Shown piece by piece: positions 7,867 through 16,130 of a stretch of DNA of 64,000 nt; position 1 is the stretch's first letter; each line of letters begins with the position of its first letter. The stretch lies in NCBI RefSeq assembly GCF_004382795.1, contig NZ_SMSG01000005.1, forward strand, positions 248,001 through 312,000, given 5' to 3'. The stretch comes from Cumulibacter soli (GTDB lineage: Bacteria; Actinomycetota; Actinomycetes; Mycobacteriales; Antricoccaceae). The translations under genes were made by a program, and so were the position numbers. The notes beneath the pieces were generated by a model that worked only from the letters and a program-made list of their open reading frames with translations, was not told the origin of the DNA and made no database searches.

Positions 7867-9438
7867 ATGTCTGATATAGAGGCGATCGCCGGATCGCGTC
7901 GCATGTCCTTAGGTGAGCAGTTGGCCCGATGGGCACGCAAAGCACCCGAGCGCCCGGCTCTTACGTATCAGGACTCCGACTTGACGTATGGGGAGCTGGA
8001 CGCGCGCGTGTCGCGCCTCGCGCGCGGACTGCGCGACCTTGGCGTGCAGCCCGGTGACCGCGTCGCCGTATTCATGCAGAACCGCGCAGAAGTGATCGAG
8101 TCGTACTTCGCCGTCGTGCGTTTGGGTGCTATCGCCGTACCGGTCAACTTCCGCCTTGCTGCCCCTGAAGCGCAGTACGTCGTAGAAAACTCCGGCTCAA
8201 GCGTGCTGCTCGCCGATGACCCGCTCGTCGAAGATGCCGCGAAAGTCCGCGCGTCACTGGAATCGAACGTTACGTTCGTCGTCTGCGGAGGCCGTCACGC
8301 CGAGTTCGATGCTCTCGCGTACGAAGACATCTTGTCCGATGACGGCAGCGACCTCGGCGTAGATGTCAACGAACACGAGCCCGCGTTCTTGATGTATACA
8401 TCGGGAACCACGGGCCGGCCCAAGGGCGCAGTCATTACGCACTTCAACCTCATGATGAACTCCATGAATTCGATGGTGGGCCAACGCATCGAGCCCGAGG
8501 GTGAGGTCTGGCTCTCCGGTCTCCCGCTGTTCCACATCGGCGGACTGAACGGCATTCTGAACTACGTCATGGCTGGCGGCCACACGATCCTGATGGCGTC
8601 GGGAAACTTCTCAGCCGAGGACGTCGTCCAGCATTTCGAGAAGGATCACGTCACCTCCTGCTACTTCGTGCCGACGCAGTGGAAGGAAATCTGCGAGGTC
8701 CCGAACGTGACCGAGCGTTCTAAGTCGCTGCGCCGGATTTCCTGGGGTGCCTCAATAGCACCGCCATCGGTGCTCCAGGCGATGGCCGATGCCTTTCCAG
8801 GCGTACCGAACTTCAATATGTTCGGGCAGACCGAGATGAGCTCGGTGACCTGCGTGTTGCGCGGCGAGGATGCCGTCCGCAAGATGGGCACCGTGGGTCA
8901 GCCCGTCCCCATGGTCGAAGCGCGCCTCGTGGACGAGCAGATGAACGACGTACCTCAGGGCGAGGTGGGGGAGATCGTCTACCGCGGACCCACCGTCATG
9001 CGGGAGTACTGGCGCAATCCTGAGGCGACCGCGGAGGCGTTCCGTGGTGGCTGGTTCCACTCCGGCGACTTGTGTGTGATGGATGAGGACGGGTTCATCA
9101 AGGTCGTTGATCGCGCGAAGGACATGATCATCTCCGGAGGCGAGAACATCTACTGCGCCGAGGTTGAGGCGGCCATCGATGCGCACCCGAAGGTATCCGA
9201 AGTGACGGTCGTGGCCCGCCCGCACCCGAAGTGGGTGGAGACGCCGGTGGCATACATCGTGCCGGTCGATCAGGACGACGCGCCGAGCGAGGACGAGATC
9301 ATCGACTGGTGTCGCCAGCGCATCGCCTCCTATAAGAAGCCGTCCGCGGTGGTGATCACCGACGGGTTCCCCCGTAACGCGAGTGGCAAGGTGCAGAAGT
9401 TCATCCTGCGCGAAGAACAACGCAAGGCATTCGGCTAG
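7867..9438 (+). CDS. AMP-forming acyl-CoA ligase (class I adenylate-forming)
   Basis: 523 residues from ATG 7867, 6 nt after GGAG. All core motifs are present: P-loop MYTSGTTGRPKGA, GQTEMSS, GWFHSGDL, DRAKDMIISGGENIY and the C-terminal catalytic lysine region NASGKVQKFILR. It would convert a carboxylic acid, ATP and CoA to acyl-CoA, AMP and pyrophosphate. The family covers medium/long-chain fatty acids and aromatic acids; the substrate is not evident. It may activate the acid made by the oxidative genes upstream. The paired inverted sites upstream suggest dedicated repression. Confidence 0.9.
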   Translation: MSDIEAIAGSRRMSLGEQLARWARKAPERPALTYQDSDLTYGELDARVSRLARGLRDLGVQPGDRVAVFMQNRAEVIESYFAVVRLGAIAVPVNFRLAAPEAQYVVENSGSSVLLADDPLVEDAAKVRASLESNVTFVVCGGRHAEFDALAYEDILSDDGSDLGVDVNEHEPAFLMYTSGTTGRPKGAVITHFNLMMNSMNSMVGQRIEPEGEVWLSGLPLFHIGGLNGILNYVMAGGHTILMASGNFSAEDVVQHFEKDHVTSCYFVPTQWKEICEVPNVTERSKSLRRISWGASIAPPSVLQAMADAFPGVPNFNMFGQTEMSSVTCVLRGEDAVRKMGTVGQPVPMVEARLVDEQMNDVPQGEVGEIVYRGPTVMREYWRNPEATAEAFRGGWFHSGDLCVMDEDGFIKVVDRAKDMIISGGENIYCAEVEAAIDAHPKVSEVTVVARPHPKWVETPVAYIVPVDQDDAPSEDEIIDWCRQRIASYKKPSAVVITDGFPRNASGKVQKFILREEQRKAFG

Positions 9439-9497
9439 GCGGATCCGATTCTCGCGTACCCGAAGCGGGGAGGAGCTGCGGGAGCGGGGAACCGATT

Positions 9498-9524
9498 CGA
9501 GCGTGGGAAAGTCCCCCACTCTCG
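9498..9524. terminator. Hairpin between convergent genes
   Basis: CGAG-C-GTGGG pairs with CCCAC-T-CTCG around a 7-nt loop, with one internal mismatch. It lies between the ligase and the iron ABC operon. There is no T-tract, so termination is only likely. Confidence 0.35.
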
Positions 9525-9597
9525 ATGCTTACATCCGGCGTCGAGGCTGGTCGGCGTTCTCGATCATGAATCCCGCGCCGGTGGAAGTTCGGGCAGC

Positions 9598-10656
9598 TCA
9601 GGTGGCGACGTCGTTGCTCGATTCCGCGGGCGCTGTTGGTGAATCAGCCCTGCGGTATGCCCGCGCTAGGCCGTCGACGGTGATCGCGACGCGAGCGCCC
9701 ACCGCGGGCAACTGACAGCTCGCGCCGCGGGCGAGTATCGTGCCGCCACCATCTAGTTCGACGCTCACCAGACAGTCATGGCCGAAATAGCGGGTTGATC
9801 GCACGGTCGCCCCGTCTGAGCCGACGGCCAGACTGACCTGCTCGGGGCGAATCAGCACCGTGACGGGTCCACCTTCGGTCGGCTGGTGACGGAGCGGACC
9901 GATCGCGGTCTGCGCGATGGTGCCGTCGCTGACGGCAGCGAGGGTATTGGCATCGCCGAGGAACTGTCCGGTCCACAGGTCGGCGGGATGCGCGTAGACC
10001 TCGTCTGGGGCGCCGGTCTGCCGCACCCGACCGGCATCGATGACGATGAGTTGACGCGACAGCGACAGTGCTTCACTTTGATCGTGGGTGACGAGCAGGG
10101 CAGTGGTTCCCGTGTCGGCCAGCGCATTGCGTACGCCGTCCCCCACCTCGCTGCGTAGCGCTGCGTCGAGTGCGGAGAATGGCTCGTCCAGTAATACGAG
10201 CCGTGGTCCGGGAGCCAGCGCGCGGGCGACCGCCACGCGTTGTGCCTGCCCGCCGGAAAGCTGGTGCGGCAGCCGGTCGGCGTACGGACGCAAACTCAGC
10301 AGATCGAGCATGTCAGCGGTGCGTCGGCCGCGCCGTTGCGCGCGTGGCAGGCCGAATTCAATGTTCTGTACGACGCTCAAATGTGGGAATAGTGCGCCGT
10401 CCTGGGGAACCAGGCCGATCTTTCGATGCTGCGGGGCTCTCCCGTCGAGGCGGTTGTCGCCTAGTTGGATGCTGCCGGATGCGTCGCGGTGCAGGCCGGC
10501 GATGACGCGCAGCAGGGTGGTCTTCCCGCTGCCGCTGGGCCCGAGCACCGCGCCCAGTTCGCCGGCCGGAATGCTGAAGGCGACGTCCATCAAGGTCGCC
10601 GCTCGTTGCCCGCGGGCAGTGTGCCAGGCGTTGAGGTTCTCAATCTCGAGATCCAT
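9598..10656 (-). CDS. fbpC: Ferric iron ABC transporter, ATP-binding protein (FbpC-like)
   Basis: 352 residues from ATG 10656, which has GGAG upstream; a longer start at 10707 would lie deep in the permease gene. Walker A GPSGSGKTT (39-47), signature LSGGQAQRVAVARAL, Walker B RLVLLDEPFSALD and H-loop LLVTHDQSEAL are intact. A C-terminal TOBE-type extension (VLIRPEQVSLAV) is typical of the FbpC/PotA group. It overlaps the permease stop by 17 nt. It powers uptake of ferric iron delivered by the lipoprotein FbpA-like protein. The IdeR box upstream of the operon supports iron rather than a polyamine or other metal. Confidence 0.85.
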   Translation of the reverse strand: MDLEIENLNAWHTARGQRAATLMDVAFSIPAGELGAVLGPSGSGKTTLLRVIAGLHRDASGSIQLGDNRLDGRAPQHRKIGLVPQDGALFPHLSVVQNIEFGLPRAQRRGRRTADMLDLLSLRPYADRLPHQLSGGQAQRVAVARALAPGPRLVLLDEPFSALDAALRSEVGDGVRNALADTGTTALLVTHDQSEALSLSRQLIVIDAGRVRQTGAPDEVYAHPADLWTGQFLGDANTLAAVSDGTIAQTAIGPLRHQPTEGGPVTVLIRPEQVSLAVGSDGATVRSTRYFGHDCLVSVELDGGGTILARGASCQLPAVGARVAITVDGLARAYRRADSPTAPAESSNDVAT

Positions 10657-12136
10657 TGTGCTCCGCTCGGGATAGGAAATAGGCAGGGATGCTGGCGACC
10701 AGCACAAGGGCTATGGCGTACGGCGCGGCAGCGGCATAGGCGGACATGGTGGTGTGGCCCCACAGTTCGGTAGCGAGTGTGTTGGACCCGATGGGCAGCA
10801 ACATGAGGGTCGCGGGCAGTTCCTTCATCGCGGTGACCGCGACCAACAGGCCGCCCGCAGCGATCCCCGGCGCCGACAATCGGGCAGTTACTGTCGCCCA
10901 GGTCCGCCCCGGGCCTCTACCGAGGCTGCGTGAGACATCCTCGAGCGCCGGCGGAACCTGTGCGATCGCCGACCTCGCCGAGCCGATCGCCTTGGGTAAG
11001 AAGATCACCGCGTACGCCAGAGAAAGTGCGAGTGCCGTCTGATACAGGGCGGGAATGACGTTGAGCGTGAAAAACACCAGTGACAGACCGACGATGAGAC
11101 CGGGCATTCCGTTTCCCAGGTAGGACACGGACTCCAAGACCGCCGTCGCCTTGGACCGGTACCGGGCGGCGAGTGCGGCGATCGGTAGGCCGAGGGCCAC
11201 AGCGAGGGCCGCGCCGCCCAGACTAAGGCCCAGTGTGGTGCCGGTGCTTTCGGCGAGGCGGTGCCAATCGATTTCGGCGGCTCGACTTTCCAGACCGCGC
11301 CGCGTCAAGGCGAATGCTGGGATACCCAGTCCCAGTACCGCAACGACCAGCATTCCGGTTATTGCGGCGATCCGCGCGCCGAGCGTGGATATCTGTGGCG
11401 GCCGGACCAGCTGCGCCGCAGGACTGATACCGCGCCGCGCGCGTGAGCGCACCAGACGCTCAGCGATCACCAGCAGCAGAGCGAGCACCACCAGCACGGC
11501 CGCGGTGGCAGCCGCGAGGGTCCGGTTCAAGCCGCCCTCGTACGCGGCGTATACCGCCCAGGTGAGCGTTTGCACGCGCATCAGCGAGGGGGAACCGAAA
11601 TCGGAGAGGGTGTAAAGCGCTGCCAGTAAGGCGCCGGCGAGGGCAGCGGGCGCGATCTGCGGGAGCATCGCTGCACGAAATGCGCTGGCAGGGCCGCGGC
11701 CGAGCGTACGGGCGACATCAACGCCGCGACGATCGGCGAGGCGGAAGGCCGCAGCCACCGGCAGCGTGACGTACGGCGTGCAGGCGAACACCATGACTGC
11801 GACCAGCGGCCAGAAGCCGTTCAACCCCGGCCAGGTTGACAGCCAGGTGAATGCGGTGACGTACGAGGGAATCGCCAGCGGAAGTGCCGCGAGCACGCTC
11901 CATAATCCCCGGGCGGGAAGCTTGACCCGCACCAGTGCCCAGGCGATCGGGATTCCGAGCAGCAGGCAACCGATCGCAACCAGGACCGACAACGCGAGCG
12001 AGGTCAGAACGAGGGTGAGAGTGCGCTCGCGCAACAGCGCGTCGGTGACGTTGGAGCCGTCCGCCTCGACGAGCCGCACGATGAGGTACACCAGCGGTAA
12101 TGCGCCGATCCCGGCGGTGATGGTCCCAGTAAACAA
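10640..12136 (-). CDS. fbpB: Ferric iron ABC transporter, permease (FbpB-like)
   Basis: 498 residues from TTG 12136. It is a fused double permease: two homologous six-helix halves, each with an EAA-type cytoplasmic loop (AFRLADRRGVDVARTLGRGP in the first; QVPPALEDVSRSLGRGPGRT in the second). This is the architecture of FbpB/AfuB iron permeases. No ribosome-binding site is evident before the TTG, because a stable hairpin occupies 12144-12174; translation may be low or coupled. The stop overlaps the ATPase start. Confidence 0.83.
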   Translation of the reverse strand: MFTGTITAGIGALPLVYLIVRLVEADGSNVTDALLRERTLTLVLTSLALSVLVAIGCLLLGIPIAWALVRVKLPARGLWSVLAALPLAIPSYVTAFTWLSTWPGLNGFWPLVAVMVFACTPYVTLPVAAAFRLADRRGVDVARTLGRGPASAFRAAMLPQIAPAALAGALLAALYTLSDFGSPSLMRVQTLTWAVYAAYEGGLNRTLAAATAAVLVVLALLLVIAERLVRSRARRGISPAAQLVRPPQISTLGARIAAITGMLVVAVLGLGIPAFALTRRGLESRAAEIDWHRLAESTGTTLGLSLGGAALAVALGLPIAALAARYRSKATAVLESVSYLGNGMPGLIVGLSLVFFTLNVIPALYQTALALSLAYAVIFLPKAIGSARSAIAQVPPALEDVSRSLGRGPGRTWATVTARLSAPGIAAGGLLVAVTAMKELPATLMLLPIGSNTLATELWGHTTMSAYAAAAPYAIALVLVASIPAYFLSRAEHNGSRD

Positions 12137-12143
12137 CAGGGAC

Positions 12144-12174
12144 CGGGGAGGTCGCGCGCCGCGCGACCTCCCCG
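12144..12174 (-). terminator. Intercistronic hairpin between fbpA-like and fbpB-like genes
   Basis: A perfect 14-bp GC-rich stem (12144-12157 with 12161-12174) closes a 3-nt loop. On the coding strand it follows the binding-protein stop by about 20 nt and ends 7 nt before the permease TTG. It has no clear U-tract. It may attenuate transcription or protect the upstream mRNA 3' end, giving more binding protein than permease. Confidence 0.55.
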
Positions 12175-12195
12175 TCGTTAGCTGAAGTAGCCGGT

Positions 12196-13230
12196 TCAGA
12201 TCAATCCGACCTTCTGCAGTAGCGCCACGGTGCCTTCGAGGTCTGCCAACTCGGAGTAGTCGAGTTCTGGACCCTGTAGTTCCTCAAGCGTCGGCACGTT
12301 GGCCGGTGAGGTGGCGTCGGGCAACAGCGAGTACTCGCCGGTCTCCTCGACGAAGTATTCCTGCGCTTGCTCGCTGACGAGGAACTCCACGAATTCCTGC
12401 GCTTCCTCGGAATCCTCGGCTCCGTTGAGGATTCCGGCGCCGGTCACGTTCACCAGCGCGCTGACCGTGCCCGGCTCGCCGAACTGCAGTTGTGCGCGCA
12501 TCGACTCCGGTCCACCTGCTTCGTTGGCGGCGATGACCCAGTAGTAGTGATTGAGCAGACCGATGTCGAGTGCACCGGTGTTGACGGCTTCGAGGATCGC
12601 GCTATTGCCGGTGAAGATCTCCGCGTCGTTCGCGATCATGGCGTTGAGCCATTCTTCGGCCGCCTCATCGCCTTCCAGAACCCGCATCGCGGTCAGGAAC
12701 GACTGGAACGAGGCGTTGGTCGGGGCGATTCCCACTCGCCCCTTCCACTTCGGATCGGTCAGGTCGTGGACGTCCGTGGGGACCTCGTCGGCCGAAAGTT
12801 CCTCCGAGTCGTAGAGGATCACTCGGGCGCGGCCGGTCAGCGCCACCCACGAGTCGTCGGAGGCGTTGTACGCGGACTCGACAGCACCGGTGATGTCGTC
12901 GGGCAACGACGTCAGCATGTCTGCATCGCGAAGCGCACCCAGCGCGCCCGCTTCCTGAGAAAGGAACACCTGCGCCGGCGTGCGGTCGCCTTCTTCCAGC
13001 AGTTGTGCGGCCATTTCGATGCTGTTCGCGTAGCGGACCTTGACCGTGATCCCGGAGGCTTCCTCGAACTGGTCGATGATCGGTCCAACGAGGCTTTCGG
13101 AGCGTCCGGAGTAGACAGTGACGGTCCGTTCGCCGTCCGGTTCCTCGGAGTCCGATGAGCAGGCAGTGAGCAGCATTGCGGGCGCGATCAATGCAGCAAG
13201 CAAGGCGGTGCCGGAACGCGGAGAGCGCAT
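12196..13230 (-). CDS. fbpA: Ferric iron ABC transporter, substrate-binding lipoprotein (FbpA-like)
   Basis: 344 residues from ATG 13230. The signal peptide MRSPRSGTALLAALIAPAML ends in lipobox LLTAC with Cys24 as the lipidated residue. The mature part begins TVTVYSGRSESLVGPIIDQF, the hallmark of the class-II ferric-binding proteins, and has a tyrosine pair late in the sequence (NHYYWVIAAN) where FbpA ligates iron. An upstream start at 13290 would run through the IdeR-like box and promoter and is rejected. The ribosome-binding site is AAGGAC. It captures ferric iron at the cell surface for the FbpB/FbpC pair. Confidence 0.88.
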   Translation of the reverse strand: MRSPRSGTALLAALIAPAMLLTACSSDSEEPDGERTVTVYSGRSESLVGPIIDQFEEASGITVKVRYANSIEMAAQLLEEGDRTPAQVFLSQEAGALGALRDADMLTSLPDDITGAVESAYNASDDSWVALTGRARVILYDSEELSADEVPTDVHDLTDPKWKGRVGIAPTNASFQSFLTAMRVLEGDEAAEEWLNAMIANDAEIFTGNSAILEAVNTGALDIGLLNHYYWVIAANEAGGPESMRAQLQFGEPGTVSALVNVTGAGILNGAEDSEEAQEFVEFLVSEQAQEYFVEETGEYSLLPDATSPANVPTLEELQGPELDYSELADLEGTVALLQKVGLI

Positions 13231-13265
13231 GGTTATTCGATGTCCTTCGTGAGGGAGTTCGTGCA

Positions 13266-13294
13266 GTATTAGTGCGGCCAGATCGGCCAAGTAA
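13266..13294 (-). promoter_or_regulatory. Promoter of the iron ABC operon
   Basis: TTACTT (13294-13289), 17-nt spacer and TAATAC (13271-13266) on the minus strand. The -35 lies inside the IdeR-like box. The predicted start leaves a leader of about 29 nt containing the ribosome-binding site. Confidence 0.5.
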
Positions 13295-13305
13295 GCCTAA
13301 CCTTG
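13287..13305. promoter_or_regulatory. IdeR/DtxR-type iron box
   Basis: CCAAGTAAGCCTAACCTTG matches the TTAGGTTAGCCTAACCTAA consensus at 13 of 19 positions, including the whole AGCCTAACC core. It covers the -35 of the iron ABC promoter and touches the -35 of the divergent response-regulator promoter, so iron-loaded repressor could block both. Confidence 0.7.
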
Positions 13306-13337
13306 GTCGTGAATCTGAAGATCCCTAGAATTAGGGA
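13303..13337 (+). promoter_or_regulatory. Leaderless promoter of response regulator with embedded palindrome
   Basis: TTGGTC (13303-13308), 17-nt spacer, TAGAAT (13326-13331), then 6 nt to ATG 13338. The -10 sits inside the perfect inverted repeat TCCCTAGAATTAGGGA (13322-13337), which also spans the expected start of transcription. This is a good candidate for an autoregulatory operator. Confidence 0.6.
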
Positions 13338-13931
13338 ATGCCTACCTCGGTCCTCGTCGTCGACGATCATCAGACGTTCGCCGACCTGATGCGTCTGGGG
13401 CTCGACGCGCAGCGCGATATTCAATGTGTCGCCGTCGCGCATTCGGTCGCCGCAGCGCGTCGAATCGCCGCGACTGTTGAGTTTTCGGCGGCAATCGTCG
13501 ATCTGGGTCTGCCCGATGGCGACGGAGCGCAACTCGTCGCCGAGCTCCGCCGGATGGCCCCTGATGCGCGGATCATCGTGTTGACCGCGCACCCTCGATC
13601 GGATCTCGCACGCCGCGCGATGGCCGGCGGCGCCGATCGGATACTGCCCAAGCACGGTCGCCTCGACGAGTTGCTGATCGCGTTGCGTGAGCGCAAACCC
13701 CGACCGGCGCCCCCGCCGAGCGACAGCGTGCTGTCGCCGCGGGAGCAGGAGATCCTGCGGCTGCTCAGCCAGGGTATGGATGTGCGCGGTGTCGCGAGCC
13801 ATCTGACGCTGTCGGTCTATACGGTGCGCGACCACGTAAAGTCGATCCTTGCAAAGCTCGGGGCGCGTACCCAACTCGAAGCCGTCGTTATGGCGGCGCG
13901 GGCGGGCATGGTGCTGATGGAGCCTCAATGA
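13338..13931 (+). CDS. Two-component response regulator, NarL/LuxR type
   Basis: 197 residues from ATG 13338. The receiver domain carries the acidic pair D9/D10 (LVVDDHQ), phospho-acceptor D55 (IVDLGLPDGDG), T-switch (VLTAHPR) and lysine (ILPKHG). The C-terminal LuxR/NarL helix-turn-helix covers about 132-190 (LSPREQEILRLL, SVYTVRDHVKSILAKL). The stop overlaps the kinase start as ATGA, so the pair is co-translated. Sharing an IdeR-box region with an iron importer suggests a role in iron or haem homeostasis, as known for the DtxR-controlled HrrSA system of Corynebacterium; this comparison is inference. Confidence 0.9.
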   Translation: MPTSVLVVDDHQTFADLMRLGLDAQRDIQCVAVAHSVAAARRIAATVEFSAAIVDLGLPDGDGAQLVAELRRMAPDARIIVLTAHPRSDLARRAMAGGADRILPKHGRLDELLIALRERKPRPAPPPSDSVLSPREQEILRLLSQGMDVRGVASHLTLSVYTVRDHVKSILAKLGARTQLEAVVMAARAGMVLMEPQ

Positions 13932-15226
13932 GTCGTCGTGAGATGAGCCGGTCGGTCAGGCGGGCACTCACGATCCATGCCGTCTCTACCGTCCTCGTCT
14001 CACTCATCGTCGCTGCGCTGGCTTCGTTGATCTCGACGGCGATTGCCGTTGAAGCCGCGCGGGACGAGGCTTCCGCCGTTGCTCGTACGGTGGCGCTCGC
14101 GGTCGTCGCGCCGCTGACCCTTCTCGATCTCAGCGCGGACAGTCCGGATGTGCGTGAGGCGGCGCTGCTGGAGATCCAAGCATTCATCGACGGAGGCGTG
14201 ATCGACCGCGCCAAGATCTGGCAAGTCGATGGGGACGAAGTCGTCGTGCTGTACTCCGACGAGCCGCGGAATGAAGGCGCACGCCGTCCGTTTGATCCTG
14301 TTATGGGCGAACGCCTGGATGCCGGCGAGGTGGTCATCCTCGACGTCCCCAATGATGACGAGCACCAGTACGAGTACGGCGAGGCTGGGCTACTCGAAGC
14401 CTTCATCGGATTCGACGACGCATCCGGGCAGGCGATGCGATTGGAGATCTACCTGCCATCCGTGGCGGATCGGGCGCTGTCGGATCTGCTCAGCATCGTG
14501 CTGCCGGTCGCCGTCCTGGGCCCGCTCGTACTCGGTGCCGCGACGTTGCCACTAGCGTTGCGTCTCGCGCGCCGGATGGATGCACGAGAGACAGAACGGC
14601 GAGCTTTGCTGCAGACCGCGCTCGCTGCCTCAGATCGCGAGCGCCGCCGCTTGGCCGCACGGTTGCACGACGGTCTGATCCAAGACCTGGCGAGCGTCGG
14701 GTTGGTACTCGACTCGCTTGAACAATCGGTGCAGCGAGACCCTGACCGGTCGGCCCAACTAATGCGCGCGATCAACCTGCTCGACTCCGACGTCGCCGGG
14801 CTGCGGAATGTGCTGACCGAACTCGCGCCCCCAGAATTCGATGGTTCACTGGTCAATGCGATGCAGGATCTGGCTGACGACATCGGGCGCGGCATGCTCG
14901 AACTCGACGTGCACGAACCCGCCGACACGACGCCGGAAGCGGCCGCTCTCGCGTACCGAGTAGCGCGCGAACTCGTTCGAAACGCGATCCTGCATGGTGA
15001 TCCGAACACGGTACGCGTGCGGCTTCGCGGCGACGAGCACTACGTCACCCTTGACGTCATTGATGACGGCGGCGGGTTCGATCCGACCGCGCCGGCGCCG
15101 GAAGGACACTTGGGACTGAGCCTGATTCGACAGGCCGTCGTCGACTCCGCCGGAACCTTCCGAATCACGACGGGAACGTCGGGGACCTCGGCCCACGTAC
15201 GAATCCCGACGACCCTCTCAGCTTAG
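13928..15226 (+). CDS. Sensor histidine kinase, HisKA_3 type
   Basis: 432 residues from ATG 13928. Helix 1 is about 16-41, then a ~145-residue extracytoplasmic sensor, helix 2 about 187-212, and the dimerisation/phosphorylation helix with H247 (ARLHDGLIQDL), the NarX-type motif. The ATPase domain shows N box ELVRNAILHG, G box DDGGGFDP and GHLGLSLIRQ. The sensor has a strongly acidic, His/Tyr-containing patch (VPNDDEHQYEYGE) that could bind a metal; that is speculation. It should phosphorylate the preceding regulator. Confidence 0.9.
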   Translation: MSRREMSRSVRRALTIHAVSTVLVSLIVAALASLISTAIAVEAARDEASAVARTVALAVVAPLTLLDLSADSPDVREAALLEIQAFIDGGVIDRAKIWQVDGDEVVVLYSDEPRNEGARRPFDPVMGERLDAGEVVILDVPNDDEHQYEYGEAGLLEAFIGFDDASGQAMRLEIYLPSVADRALSDLLSIVLPVAVLGPLVLGAATLPLALRLARRMDARETERRALLQTALAASDRERRRLAARLHDGLIQDLASVGLVLDSLEQSVQRDPDRSAQLMRAINLLDSDVAGLRNVLTELAPPEFDGSLVNAMQDLADDIGRGMLELDVHEPADTTPEAAALAYRVARELVRNAILHGDPNTVRVRLRGDEHYVTLDVIDDGGGFDPTAPAPEGHLGLSLIRQAVVDSAGTFRITTGTSGTSAHVRIPTTLSA

Positions 15227-15236
15227 TGACGTCGAA

Positions 15237-16127
15237 CTACAGGTTCGAGAGGTCCAGCTTCTCGCGCTCGGCGGCGGGCATGGAGTAGCAGTGCTCGGGC
15301 GCCGGGTACTGCTTTTCGCGCACTTCGGTCGCATACGAGCGAAGCGCGTCGACCAGCGGATCGTGTAGCTCCGCGAACCGCTTGACGAACTTGGCCTTAC
15401 CGCCAGATCCCATTCCGGCGAGGTCCTGCAGCACAAGCACCTGACCGTCGGTCGCCGGACCAGCGCCGATACCGATCACGACAGTGCTGTCCATCAGCGG
15501 CATCAGCGCTTCGGTCAATTCGTTGGGCACCGCTTCGAACACAACAGAGAAACAGCCGGCGTTCTGCAGGGCACGAGCCTCTGCCGCTACACGACGAGCA
15601 GACTCCGCCGTACGGCCCTGCGCCTTGAATCCCCCGAGGGCTACTGCCGTTTGCGGAGTCAACCCGACGTGCCCCATCACCGGGATTCCCGCGGCGAGGA
15701 TCGCTTTGGCGCGGGCCAGCGGCACATTGCTGCCGCCTTCGAGTTTGACGGCGTCCACGCCGCCTTCTTTCACGAACCGCATCGCGGTCTGCACCGCGAG
15801 TTCATCACTGGACTCGTACGAACCAAACGGCAGGTCTCCGACCAGTACGGGTGTCTTCAGACCACGTCGTACTGCTTTGGTCAACGTCAGCATTTCGTCC
15901 ACCGATACCGGCACGGTGCTTTCGTAGCCGAGCACCGTCATCGCGCCGGAATCGCCGACGAGCACGATATCGACGCCTGCTTCTTCAGCAGCGAGCGCCG
16001 ACGGGAAGTCGTATGCCGTGATCATCGCGATAGGCGTACCAGCTTCCTTGAGCGCAAACAGGCTCGGAATCGACAGGGGACGGCGCTGCGTGGCGGCGCC
16101 CTCGGCGGGGCGGGGACGAGTCGACAT
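15237..16127 (-). CDS. panB: 3-methyl-2-oxobutanoate hydroxymethyltransferase
   Basis: 296 residues from ATG 16127. The ketopantoate hydroxymethyltransferase signature is clear: MITAYDFPSALAAEEAG, DIVLVGDSGAMTVLGY, LVGDLPFGSYE, VKLEGG, GHVGLTPQ and VVFEAVPNEL. It transfers a hydroxymethyl group from methylene-tetrahydrofolate to 2-oxoisovalerate, the first step to pantoate, in the cytoplasm. It starts 3 nt after the panC stop, so the two are one transcript. The N-terminal ~15 residues (TRPRPAEGAATQRRP) are a basic extension outside the barrel. Confidence 0.95.
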   Translation of the reverse strand: MSTRPRPAEGAATQRRPLSIPSLFALKEAGTPIAMITAYDFPSALAAEEAGVDIVLVGDSGAMTVLGYESTVPVSVDEMLTLTKAVRRGLKTPVLVGDLPFGSYESSDELAVQTAMRFVKEGGVDAVKLEGGSNVPLARAKAILAAGIPVMGHVGLTPQTAVALGGFKAQGRTAESARRVAAEARALQNAGCFSVVFEAVPNELTEALMPLMDSTVVIGIGAGPATDGQVLVLQDLAGMGSGGKAKFVKRFAELHDPLVDALRSYATEVREKQYPAPEHCYSMPAAEREKLDLSNL

Positions 16128-16130
16128 GAG

